Shown: positions 42,091 to 51,544 of the stretch, one piece after another
Layout of the letters: each line of letters starts with the position of its first letter
Numbering within the stretch: position 1 is the first letter of the stretch
From: Phaeodactylum tricornutum CCAP 1055/1
Lineage: Eukaryota > Bacillariophyta > Bacillariophyceae > Surirellales > Neidiaceae
Direction: 5' to 3'
NCBI RefSeq assembly: GCF_000150955.2
Contig: NC_011671.1
Coordinates: 124,001 to 188,000 of the forward strand
Length of the DNA stretch: 64,000 nt
The notes under the pieces: model-generated
Databases searched by the model: none
What the model saw: only the letters and a program-made list of their open reading frames with translations
Told to the model about the DNA's origin: nothing
Translations under genes and position numbers: made by a program

Positions 42091-43196
42091 ATGATTCATC
42101 CAGCTAACGCTATATTGGCTGCTTTGCTGGGTTATCTGGTCAAAGGGAGCAACGCCGAGTCGCACTACACCTTGAAGTACCGACAATCGAAACCAGGAGG
42201 GAATGCTGTGCGCAGGGCTACCAAACTTCGAGGAATGAGGCACTTGAGCATCAACAAAGGACGCACTCTTGCCATATTGAAAGATAGAACACAGGCTTTG
42301 GCACCTAGAGGAGGAGAAAAGGTAAGTTCTCTGGTTCACTGCTTCGGGAACTGTCCAATGTCTCACTCCTCATTTCGAAATAGGGTCGCAACTTCCGTTC
42401 TGGTGCCAATGGTATCAGTGGTAGAACCAAAAGCAATGGTCCAGCTTTCAGCGAATGGCCTGTAGACGACGATCCGCTTATTCCAGAACCTGAAGTCACA
42501 ATGACGGGCGAGGATCGTCCCAGTTCAGACGATGGGCTAGTGATCACAGGAGACGATGTCATCTCACCAACCCCAGCACCAAAACCTGAAAGCTCTCCCA
42601 GCAACGAAGGTGTGAACGTGAGTGGCCCCACGCCCAGTGATGGCGGCATTTCGCCTACCAATGCCGGTGAAAACTCTCCAAGCAATGAAAGCGTAAACGT
42701 GAGCGGCCCCACACCCAGCGGTGGCGGCTCTACTCCTACGAATGCCGATGAAAACTCTCCTAGTAACGATGGCATAAACGTGAGCGGCCTTGCGCCCAGC
42801 GGCGGTTCTGCTCCAACGAATGCCGATGAAAACTCTCCCAGTAACGACGGGATAAACGTGAGCGGCCTTGCACCCAGCGATCGCGTCTCTACACCTACGA
42901 ATACCGGCGAAAACTCTCCCAGCAACGACAACATCAACGTGTCTGGTGTATTGACGCCTCTAGACGACGACGAAAACTCTATCAGCAACGATGATATCAA
43001 TGCAAATGTCCCTCAAGACGACGAGGTCGACTATTCTCCCAGCAATGAGGGAATGGGCATTGATCGCAGCGGCTTTCCCGCTGGTGGCGGCGGCATTGCG
43101 GGCATTCCACCTTTGGAAGGTATGGAGTCCGAATTCGGCGACGATGTCTTTAACCCTCCAACGAATGAAGACTATGTACGCGCCGGAAACGTCTAA
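42091..43196 (+). CDS. Repeat-rich putative secreted protein
   Basis: The predicted protein is 347 residues from exons 42091-42321 and 42384-43196 (intron 62 bp, GTAAGT...AAATAG, phase 0). The N-terminus (MIHPANAILAALLGYLVKG) could be a weak signal peptide or membrane anchor. About 60 basic residues follow, then an acidic Ser/Pro/Asn-rich region with tandem repeats of about 27 residues based on SPSNDGINVSGLAPSGG. Most repeats contain an N-V-S sequon. No enzymatic domain is visible. The frame extends upstream to 42034 at a GTG, so an earlier exon is possible. A cell-wall or extracellular role is inferred only from composition. Confidence 0.6.
42594..43060 (+). repeat. In-frame minisatellite of about 80 bp units inside the coding region
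   Basis: Seven starts of SPSN/SISN are spaced about 60-81 bases apart. The first four units are nearly full length (SPSNEGVNVSGPTPSDGG, then an SPTNAGEN-like end) and the last three are shorter or degenerate. All unit lengths are multiples of three. Confidence 0.85.
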
Positions 43197-43300
43197 CTCC
43201 CTCTGTTTGGCAGGTTGCTGTATTCTGTGACCAAGTGCCATTTCAAAACATGCATATAGTAGCAATAGTAGTAGTGTTTCTTTATAAAACCAAATCTTTC

Positions 43301-44736
43301 TTATGCGAACGAAATGGTAGCTTGTTCACGGATCCATTCACCGTCAGTTTCACGCGGAACAAATTTGGCGACGCCAATCGCTGTACTTCCGTCTTTGCCT
43401 TGGCCCGTGTAGTACATTCGCAAAGAACCATCATCCATCCTGCAAAACGAATCCCGAAAAAGAATGAATTAGTAATAAAATACAATGATTTCGCTATCGA
43501 CCTTGTCACTGAGCAAACGCACCGAACAAGGTGAGGTGACCCAACACCCGCAACGTCCCAGGCGTCCTCCTCGGCTCCTACATCCAGAATTACACCCTTC
43601 TTGTGCCAGTTTTGTGCGTCAATACTGGTTGCCATCATGATCCGGTGCTTGTTATCTTCTAGAGAAATGCCTTCATAGTACATTTTCCAGGAATCAATTT
43701 CTGTCCATCGTAAAGTTTCTTCGTCAAAAGATGCATCTCTCACAACGCAACACCGGGCACATCCAGCTGCATCCATGCCGTCCTTGTCGGGTTGCAAACA
43801 CAAGCCTTTTTTGAACCACCGAAACCCGTCTTCGGAAATGGCGTAGGCAATCACTTTTTCCTTCGTTTCTTTCAGCATGGTACTGTAAAACATGAGAAAT
43901 GCTTCGGCCTTATTCCCACTCACGAGATTGACGACCACTTCGGGCCAACCACAGTACAATTCCTCCGGCATGTTGGCCGGCACCGGTTCCCCGGCTTGAT
44001 TGGGATCAGCCTTATTGTAGGGCACCATACAGGCGCCGGTGGGATCGTCTCCTTCCACGCGGCCCCAGGAAACCCCGTCTTGCGATACGGCCACGCCAAT
44101 TCTGAGATTCATACCCTTGATGGTGGCGTCTTTGAGATTATCCGGAATTTTCGAGTCGTCCAGGTAATCCGCCATGCGGGTTTCTTCGAAACTACCACCC
44201 ATGTAGTACATGAGGTAGACGCCACCTTCCGTCATGACCGCGGGTGTGCTCATGGGCAACAGTACGTTGCCGAGCCCGACGTGAGCTGTATCGAACCCCC
44301 ACCAGGACTCTTTGTTGAGACCGAGCGATACGTCCGGCACGTCTTCGGAAAAGTTCCCCTGTTCGTCCTTGACCCAAATGAGTCCGTTTTTGCTCTTGGC
44401 CCGGCCGATGCGTCCGGTCGACAAAGGCGGGAGCGCGCGATCGCTATCGAACTGCGCGTCCCGTCCGTGGTACCACATGACGTATTCCGTCTGGGACTCG
44501 GGGTCCGTGTTGAGACTATAGCGATGAACCCGCGCGTTGCCGATTTGAAACGAATCAAAGCGTGCCGGATCGTCCGACGGTTGCAGTACGACGTTCTGGT
44601 TGGAGGAAGTCGCCGCGAGACGACTGTGAGAACGACGACGATGAAGGAGGTTCGGGGAAGTTTGTGGCGAAGACAGCCAAGCGTGCGTGGGGCCGATCAC
44701 CGCCCAGCCAAAACAAGTGCAAGCAATCCACTTCAT
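43301..44736 (-). CDS. Plastid-targeted beta-propeller (glycosidase-like) protein
   Basis: The protein is about 450 residues from exons 44736-43523 and 43439-43301 (intron 83 bp, GTGCGT...TTGCAG). Splicing gives GSPHLVR-MDDGSLRMYYTGQG and ends REQATISFA. Unspliced, the frame continues into sequence unlike the repeats. The body has repeated W-Y-H/M-Y-Y-x-G strands (YVMWYHGRD, VYLMYYMGG, WKMYYEGIS, RMYYTGQG), typical of five-bladed propellers of GH32/43/62-like or predicted glycosyl hydrolase families. The N-terminus MKWIACTCFGWAVIGPTHAW followed by Ser/Arg-rich sequence fits a signal plus plastid transit peptide. Substrate is unknown. Confidence 0.75.
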
Positions 44737-45553
44737 GGTCCCGTTCGTCCGTTTGTTCGTTGGTAACGTGCAGGTGTGCAGTTCGTCTATTTAATGACAG
44801 CCACGTACCGAGTGGTTAATGGCAATCAATGCGATGGCAACCCTGTCTACCAGAATGAGAAAGGCTTTCGCACGGAGGGAGTCTGGATTGGGTTGACTCC
44901 GGAAAACGTAGAAATTGTAGTGCGCAAAGCTTCAACATGCGTCATCCGGGAGTCAGCAACACACGGTCAGTAACGAATCGATTCTACCAGAATCTCTCTC
45001 TCACTATTCTCTAGAGTATAGCTAGGAAAGCTGTGTCGTCCATTGGTATATCATTCGTTGAGTTCTTACCGTCAATGATATCAACAACAACGAGCAACTC
45101 GAAGGTACGAAGAATCTTTGCGGAAAAGAGTGTTTCCTGACTGTAAACCCCAGTTCACATACATTCGCTAACCTAGTTTGGTCGTGTCACTACGGAAAGA
45201 ACGAATACTATTCTAGTAGAGTATAGGTTGTTAGCCAGCCAGCCAGCCTAGGTACAACGACTCCAACTTGCAGTGAAATGAGGGGAACCGGCAACTTAGC
45301 GAAACAAACATGAGCATCGGCTGAGATTACCATGGCAACAATGCCAACAGCAGTACACTGCTGGAACGGGAGCCACCTATGTGTCTACCTACATGAAACG
45401 ACGTTTACGTAAAACCAATGCACGTACAAGAAACACGCCAACAGCGACAACACTAATATGCACAAACACACGCGCGCGTGACAAAAACGGTAGCGCTGTC
45501 CGTCGTACACAACAAATTGTTGTAGGTTTCGTGTTGACAATCGTTTATTGGTT
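44737..45553. other. Intergenic region between propeller gene and RPL14
   Basis: This is 817 bases without a supported gene. Short direct repeats of CCAGCCAG occur near 45234-45248 and a CTGACTGTAAACC word near 45138. The right end is the 3' flank of RPL14. Confidence 0.35.
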
Positions 45554-45955
45554 TTACGCAAGTTCGGCCATTTTCTTGGCAATAATGGCTGTCTTTTGCT
45601 TCTTGGCCACCATGACCTTGAATCGGTCAAAGTCGGATAGACCCGCTCGCGTTTTACGCGCCGTCAGTTTCTTGGCCCACGAACTGGATTCCCACTTGTT
45701 CATGGTGTCGGCTTCCGTCCAGGCCTTGAGCAGACTCTTTTGACGAGCGTTTCGCTGAATATCGACCTTCAGGTCGGTCAGCGCGAGGCGTTTGTAGGAA
45801 ATAACTTGTCGGGTGACTCCCGTGATAGATTCTGGGCCGTCAATCAGACACTTGTTCTGGTCGACAATATCAATAATGGTGGCGAGCTTGCCCGCCTCCG
45901 GTCCGTAGTTGATCAAAACCACGCGACCCAATTCAACGTATCGGTGAAACGGCAT
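45554..45955 (-). CDS. RPL14: 60S ribosomal protein L14 (eL14)
   Basis: The protein is 133 residues. It opens MPFHRYVELGRVVLINYGPE and continues with GKLATIIDIVDQNKCLIDGP, the KOW-like fold of eL14, then RQVISYKRLALTD and a basic C-terminal helix (TARKTRAGLSDFDRFKVMVA). Length is typical for algal and fungal L14. The start is the ATG at 45955. The frame runs upstream to 46090 without an ATG, and the sequence just before the start is a pyrimidine tract, as expected for a ribosomal protein leader. Confidence 0.93.
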   Translation of the reverse strand: MPFHRYVELGRVVLINYGPEAGKLATIIDIVDQNKCLIDGPESITGVTRQVISYKRLALTDLKVDIQRNARQKSLLKAWTEADTMNKWESSSWAKKLTARKTRAGLSDFDRFKVMVAKKQKTAIIAKKMAELA

Positions 45956-46645
45956 GGTTGTTAAAGAGATTGAAAATGAGAGAGAAGTGGTATGTGTATG
46001 TAAATGTGTGGGTGATCCTACGCAAAAACGAGTTTCGAAGTAGCAGCGACACACGAGATGGAGTGTAGTTTGTTGTTGGTCAAAGGACACGGCGAGGGGC
46101 CCACCACGAGTGGTCCGTAGTCCGTTTTTGTCGGGTAATTTCGCATGCTAGAGACGGAGCACGGGGTTCCGCGAGCGGCGGATACCCGCGTGCGGCGGAT
46201 ACCCGCGTGCGGTGATGCGGGCCGAGAATTTTAGTAAACCGGTAATGGAGGGTTGAATAGGGTAGGGCGGGAAAAGACCACCAACCTACCCCGGAAACGA
46301 TAGGACATGTCGTAGCGGACATTTAAAAGAAGAGAATTTCGTTGGATATACCTACTTCTTGGATTTACATCACACAACCAAACCGGTAAATCTTTCAACT
46401 GGTAGAAGATACCGGGTAGAGTAGGTACTCTTCTTCGACACCACACAAAACACCAACCAATACACTCTGGAAAAGACACCTCCACGTGAGAGGAGATCAT
46501 CGTCCCCACAATTTGCCGAGTGATACTGTTCGCTTCGCAACAACCTAGCAGACTCTGCTGGTGTCACATTTTCGGACACATTTTCGTCTGCCAAGGCCGT
46601 GTACACACACGCACATATTCATAAAACTCGTTCGGAAATCGTTTC
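45956..46645. promoter_or_regulatory. Shared divergent promoter region of RPL14 and the histidine gene
   Basis: This is 690 bases between divergent starts. It includes a pyrimidine-rich leader before RPL14 and two exact direct copies of the 17-mer GCGGCGGATACCCGCGT at 46175-46191 and 46192-46208. No gene was found. Confidence 0.4.
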
Positions 46646-48076
46646 ATGTCGAGTTTTCCGTATCCCGCCTTTCTCCACCACCGTCCGGTGGACGCCGCGG
46701 CGCAGCGTGCCGCACTCGCGGCCGTTGGTCGTTGCCGCATCGTCCCTACATCGTCCTTTCCTGGGGCCGCTGACTTTCGCGAGATTGTCCAAATGAACGT
46801 GGCACAAGCACACGTCGGACTCACGGACGAGACCGACGGTGCGGATCAGGAAACGCTCCAGACCACACGCAAGGCCCGGATGAAACAGGGCATCGCCATG
46901 GCCAAGACGTATTTCGTCGAAACCTTACAGTTGGATGTCACGGTCGTGGATGTGGAAGTCGTTTTGGATGCTCGGGATGTGATTCAATCGGACGGCTGTC
47001 TCGCGAGTGGACTCCTCGATGCGGGTTGTGACAAAATTGTCGTGGACGGCACCAATCGGGACGCTTTTGAGACTGCACAAATTCCGAAAGCGAGACTGAT
47101 GGGCCACTTTGTGTATCCCCATACCGATTCACGAACCCGAAACGGGAGTCTCGCCGTGGCCTTTGCCGAAGTCCAACCCTTTTGCGATTCCGTCAGTGTC
47201 GAGCTATCGAATCCTGAAGCCGTCACGGAAAGTGTCATCCAGGAAATTGTGCAAGCGGCAAAAGCCCAGCAATTGCAAATTTCAATCGTCTACAATCCCA
47301 ACGACTACGAGAATCCTGGTGATCACGCCGCCATGGTTGGTCGCGTATGCCAGAGCTTCCCAGAAGGGCAAGTCCGGTTGGCCTTGACCGATCCGACCGC
47401 CTCGCAACTCGGACACGCCTACGCGGCGTGTCTCAAAACCGACCGGGACGACGGTCTCTTTACCACCGTCGTCTGTACTCGCAACAATGAAGCACTGGGG
47501 CTTGTCTACTCCTCCACGTCGTCTATTGTCGCCGCATTGGAATGTGGTCGGGGTGTCTACTACAGCCGTTCCCGGAACGGATTGTGGCGCAAGGGCGACA
47601 CGTCCGGACACTTTCAGGTACTGCACCGGCTCGACAAAGACTGTGACGGGGATGCTTTGCGGGTGACGGTCACTCAAAAAGGCACCCCTGCCGCATTTTG
47701 CCACTTGAATACTCTAACGTGCTGGGGTACGTCGAGAGGCTTGCGACATTTGGAAGAAACGCTGCAAGACCGACTCGTGTCGGCTCCGGAAGGATCCTAC
47801 ACGAAACGTCTGTTTCAAGACGAGACACTGTTGCGGGACAAGCTGGTCGAAGAAGCGCAGGAATTGTCGGAAGCCGATACGAAGGCACACGTGGCGGAAG
47901 AACTGGCGGATGTCCTCTACTTTGCCATGGTGAGGGCGGTCAAGGCTGGAGTCAGTTTGGATGATGCCGTCGCAGAGCTAGATTCTAGGGCGCGAAAAGT
48001 GACGCGACGAAAAGGCGATAGTAAAGCCTTTCGAATTGCAGCGGGTGAAGCTATTTTGAAAAAAGCGCAGTCGTAG
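46646..48076 (+). CDS. Bifunctional HisI-HisE histidine biosynthesis protein
   Basis: This 476-residue enzyme would carry out the second and third steps of histidine synthesis: phosphoribosyl-ATP pyrophosphohydrolase and phosphoribosyl-AMP cyclohydrolase. HisI is near residues 270-365 (TRNNEALGLVYSS, YYSRSRNGLWRKGDTSGHFQ, DKDCDGDALRV, CHLNTLTCWG). HisE is near 375-470 (KLVEEAQELSEAD, EELADVLYFAMV). The first 240 residues resemble the N-terminal region of fungal HIS4 (VVLDARDVIQSDGCLASGLL) and have no defined activity that I know of. Unlike HIS4 there is no C-terminal HisD. No obvious transit peptide is visible, although plastid targeting would be expected. Confidence 0.88.
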   Translation: MSSFPYPAFLHHRPVDAAAQRAALAAVGRCRIVPTSSFPGAADFREIVQMNVAQAHVGLTDETDGADQETLQTTRKARMKQGIAMAKTYFVETLQLDVTVVDVEVVLDARDVIQSDGCLASGLLDAGCDKIVVDGTNRDAFETAQIPKARLMGHFVYPHTDSRTRNGSLAVAFAEVQPFCDSVSVELSNPEAVTESVIQEIVQAAKAQQLQISIVYNPNDYENPGDHAAMVGRVCQSFPEGQVRLALTDPTASQLGHAYAACLKTDRDDGLFTTVVCTRNNEALGLVYSSTSSIVAALECGRGVYYSRSRNGLWRKGDTSGHFQVLHRLDKDCDGDALRVTVTQKGTPAAFCHLNTLTCWGTSRGLRHLEETLQDRLVSAPEGSYTKRLFQDETLLRDKLVEEAQELSEADTKAHVAEELADVLYFAMVRAVKAGVSLDDAVAELDSRARKVTRRKGDSKAFRIAAGEAILKKAQS

Positions 48077-48224
48077 CAACGCAAGAAATAGATTCGTATA
48101 CGGAATCTAGGATACCTCCTTGGATATTAATAGCACATTTCTGTCCTTGGTAGAATCTTGAGTGTTGCAGCGGAACGATAAAGGGTCGAATGGTCAGGCT
48201 GAGCTGAATAGTCCCCACTGAGTT

Positions 48225-49301
48225 CTATCCGGAACGGACTTGCGACGAGGAGCTGCCAAAGTGCAGGCGTGCTTCCATTGAGTCCCAACCTATGCTGCTA
48301 GCGGTGTGTTCGCTTTTAGACCTTGACCGGGGTCCAGACTTGTCTACCGAAGCAGGGTACTCCGACTCATCCACTAGATGAAGCGGCGCATCTAGAAATG
48401 CTCCATTGGGAAACAAATCGTCCAAGCTATCAAAACTGGATGAGACACTGGCCAACGAGGTCATCTCGGAAATCCCATCATTGTATTCGACTGGCCCTCC
48501 GACTAGCCAGTTGCGTTTGGGAATTTCCATGTGATTTGGAAGGCGAATCAAGCGTGGGACCAAGAATCGATGAGGAGAAAGCGGAGGGAGACGCCTGTCA
48601 TCTTTATGTAATCGCGGGGGATTGGTGACTTTGTCAGCGTTGATGTTACCGTCTGCGGCGATCAAAAGTGTCGCTTGGTCAATGTCGCTTGTCAAGGTCG
48701 AGGTGTACGAAAGTTCTGGACTATCAGCACCACTCTGTTGGGCGCCTCGAGACTGGACAAAGTCCTATGAATTTTTCAAAGGTAAACCAAGCTGTAACAA
48801 GTTGTTGCGAACGGCGGCCTGCAAGCGGCCATACATAGCGGTCCCAGGGAGAGGGCTTGGTCGAGTGGGAACGGCATCTCGCTGCTGCTCTGTCTTGTTC
48901 ATTATCCCAGATGTTGCCGTTTGAGCAAAGGGATGCTTACTTTTACCACATGCTGTGTCTTTGAGCTGAACAGGGGTGTGTTTGAATGATTCCATGTCGC
49001 TGCCACCATGACATGAGCAACTCTCGCGGGGCTTTGTAGTGCTCCCTTTCCCAGCTACTCGACGCATCAGGCGGGCCAAGGAAATATGCTTGAACAAGCG
49101 CTTCTTGGACTTGCACTGTCTCGAGTACGATTTGGGATTGGAATTGTAGACAGCCCTTTGAACCTCCGAAGCTCCCGCCGCTTCTCGTTCGGGTGTTGTG
49201 GAGTTCACATGTTGGGACAACGATGCCAATTGCGAGGGCCGATTGTCGGCAGCCATCGGATAGGATATCTCCTTTTTGGATCCTGATTTAGTTCCGCTCA
49301 T
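48225..49301 (-). CDS. Unknown protein with an in-frame stop mid-gene
   Basis: From the ATG at 49301 (MSGTKSGSKKEISYP) 178 codons run to a TAG at 48765-48767. The same frame continues after it for another 180 codons to 48225 with coding-like composition (SEMTSLASVSSSFDSLDDLF, RNWLVGGPVEYND). The protein is Ser/Lys-rich, probably disordered, with a basic patch (CKSKKRLFKHISLARLMRRV). I recognise no domain. A 48-bp intron with a weak GTTCGC donor and TCATAG acceptor would keep the frame but is shorter than the others here. Alternatives are a true stop at 48765, a sequencing or allelic difference, or readthrough. Confidence 0.5.
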
Positions 49302-49766
49302 GTGACGGTTGTGAAAGAGAGTAGAGTAAGGGGGGAAGCGGTTTGTTGAATCACAGTCAATAGAAAAGAAAACGGAAAAAAGTGTTCGACTCTCCCCTGA
49401 ATCGTTATCGAATTGGGAGAAAAGGAGCAACCGGAAACCCGGCTCGCGCCCGAGCCGACCAAGCCGGCATGTGTCTCGAAATACGGCATTATTATTATTT
49501 TACATTACATTAGTAGTGCAACTAACTTCGATAGGCATTTGTACTTCTTTCGTTCACTGTCAGTCTCCCTCCAATCCCATCCCTGTCTGACTGTGAGCCA
49601 ACCATGCACGATGTAACTGTAAGTCCATCTACCAAGCGTTGACCATGAGAATTGTACAAAATACATCGTAAGAGATATGTTATTTTATCCAAGCTTCTTG
49701 TTTTACAGTATTCAGTGTACACAACTCTACTTTCCTCACGACGCCTCTTTGCAGAGATTATAAACC
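49302..49766. promoter_or_regulatory. Shared divergent promoter region of the unknown gene and SLX9
   Basis: These 465 bases separate divergent starts. They contain GAATCACAGTCAATAG near 49350 and CTGACTGTGAG near 49587, one motif in each orientation and each near one of the two genes. Confidence 0.45.
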
Positions 49767-50381
49767 ATGCCAAAGGTTGCAAGAGTAGCCAAGTTTCGTA
49801 CAGCATCTGTCCAGGCTTCTCCATCGTTGCTGACTGCGAAACAGGTGTCGGAACCGGCCAAAATCCCAGAAGCCACGGATGAAACAAATTTAAGCCGAGG
49901 CCAACGAAAACGATTGGCGAAACGCGAACAATACCTACGTAAAGAAAAAATTGTCTTGTCGTCACTGACGCTCCGCCATCAAGACGAGCAAAAGAAACGA
50001 ATCGACGGGTTGGATGCTATCAAAGAAGCCCTTTTGTCGACAGTGTCCCCAATTCAGGATGAACCAAAAATAAGCGATCTGAGCAAAATTAAGCCCAACT
50101 TGATGATATCTAACAAGTCAAAGAAGTCACTAGTTGCCCGAGAAGTCTCTCAAATGTCCCTTGTTTTGCAACATCCAGCCTTTCAAGCAGATCCTTTCGC
50201 CACCATTCGGGAGCACCTGAAAAATACGCTAGCAAAAGACGAACGCCAACAAAAGAAAGAAGAAATTCAGCATCAGAAAGAACGTGTCAAGATAGCCGAA
50301 GAAAAAAAGATTGCTAAGAAAAAATCTGGAGCCAAGAGGAAACGAAAAAAGTTCAAAGCCACTCGTTCCCGTGCTAAATGA
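49767..50381 (+). CDS. SLX9: SLX9-like ribosome biogenesis protein
   Basis: This 204-residue basic protein has the SLX9/FAM207 layout. An RGQRKRLAKREQYLRKEK helix comes first. A central segment follows with SKKSLVAREVSQMSLVLQHP and FQADPFATIREHLKNTL, equivalent to the conserved E-x-x-x-x-x-x-V-L-x-x-P-x-F-x-x-x-P-F-x-x-I-x-x-H-L motif. The C-terminal tail is Lys/Arg-rich and nuclear-localising. SLX9 acts in 40S export and pre-rRNA processing. It is convergent with ADAT2 (76 bp between stops). Confidence 0.8.
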   Translation: MPKVARVAKFRTASVQASPSLLTAKQVSEPAKIPEATDETNLSRGQRKRLAKREQYLRKEKIVLSSLTLRHQDEQKKRIDGLDAIKEALLSTVSPIQDEPKISDLSKIKPNLMISNKSKKSLVAREVSQMSLVLQHPAFQADPFATIREHLKNTLAKDERQQKKEEIQHQKERVKIAEEKKIAKKKSGAKRKRKKFKATRSRAK

Positions 50382-50457
50382 AGCGATTAAGTTGCCTCCT
50401 GGGTGAGACTCGTTGCTTTAATTACGATATTACCATCTTAGTTGTATTTCGTATTGT

Positions 50458-51310
50458 TCACAGAACGTCGGAAGGATCGTCTTTGCCCCCCTTTCGTTTC
50501 CGTTTATCCTCCGGCGCGTGAAAATTTTCTCGATTGTAAAATGATCGCAAAAGTCCTACCGCATCGTCTTCCAACATTCCTCCAGAAACTGGGTATCCTG
50601 CGTGATGTGGAGGATGATCTTTATGTAGATGCAAAATGGATCCGCAACCACCAAACTTATCATTGCGGCAACCAAAGTAGACCTTACTTATCTGGACTTG
50701 AGCTAACGCGGCTGCGCACATGATACACGGTTCACAAGTAACATAAAGTCGACACTTCTTTAGCTCCTCCGGCTTGAAACGCCTACCCGAGCCCCAGCCG
50801 TACGCATTTCTCCATTCCCCCGTGCCCTCGCGTATATTCTGTTTTTCGTGCTTCCACTTGTCTTCTAAAAGGAACCGTAACTTATCATTGTCCTGATCCT
50901 CTTTCCATTGAAGTAATGGTGAATCCTTGGGCAGTGACGCAGTCTTCGCAGGTCTAGCAAAAATCTCTGGTGGCAAGCGAAGCTGATCCGACGATTTGCC
51001 ACCGGTCAACATGCGATCGATCGCAACAATTTCGGCATGCCGAGTTGCTGGTAAAATTGGGTGTACGTGAGACAGCGTTTTTGAGATAGGAGGTTTCATT
51101 GCACGGAGCAGAACGAAACGGCACCGTACCATCGCGCGTAGCGTTGACTTGGTTGGCTCCGTGGGAGACAACTACAGGACCGGTTTCCGTCGGCATCACA
51201 ATCACACACCCTACAGGCACTTCTCCGATGTCGAGAGCCGCTTTGGCCACTCGAAGAGCTTGCCTCATGAACAGCTCATCTTGTTTTGTTTCTGCAATGC
51301 TAGTATCCAT
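50458..51310 (-). CDS. ADAT2: tRNA adenosine deaminase catalytic subunit ADAT2
   Basis: The 256-residue enzyme (with an ADAT3 partner) converts A34 to inosine in tRNA anticodons. Exons are 51310-51130 and 51047-50458, with an 82-bp intron (51048-51129, GTACGG...ACCAG). Exon 1 has MRQALRVAKAALDIGEVPVG and GANQVNATRD. The splice gives RD-ATRHAEIVAIDRM, restoring the HAE zinc/proton-shuttle motif. Exon 2 has CRLYVTCEPCIMCAAALAQV with the P-C-x-x-C zinc ligands, then VYFGCRNDKFGGCGSIL. An insertion of about 80 residues sits between the two motifs. The start is the ATG at 51310. Confidence 0.9.
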
Positions 51311-51544
51311 TGCGTACACAGCTTGTCATGATGCTCGGATGGATTGCACCGAATACGACGTGGACTTTGACGATCGTTGAGTGGTCGTTTCCATATTTCG
51401 TGTAGCCCTGACCCTTGCTTCTCGGAAAAGGCCCTCCCTTCACAACTACCGTACTAGGAAAAGATCGAGGGGAAAAAACGATATCATTTCAAAGAAAGGG
51501 TATTTTCTTATCACCTTAGATTTTAACGTTTTAACAGTTGTGCT

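Noticed and set aside
43792-44766. 324-codon plus-strand frame opposite the beta-propeller gene
   Set aside because: It is His/Val-rich antisense of the conserved W-Y-Y propeller strands.
46175-46208. Operator or origin at the two 17-mer direct repeats
   Set aside because: Only two copies and no further structure; noted as a repeat only.
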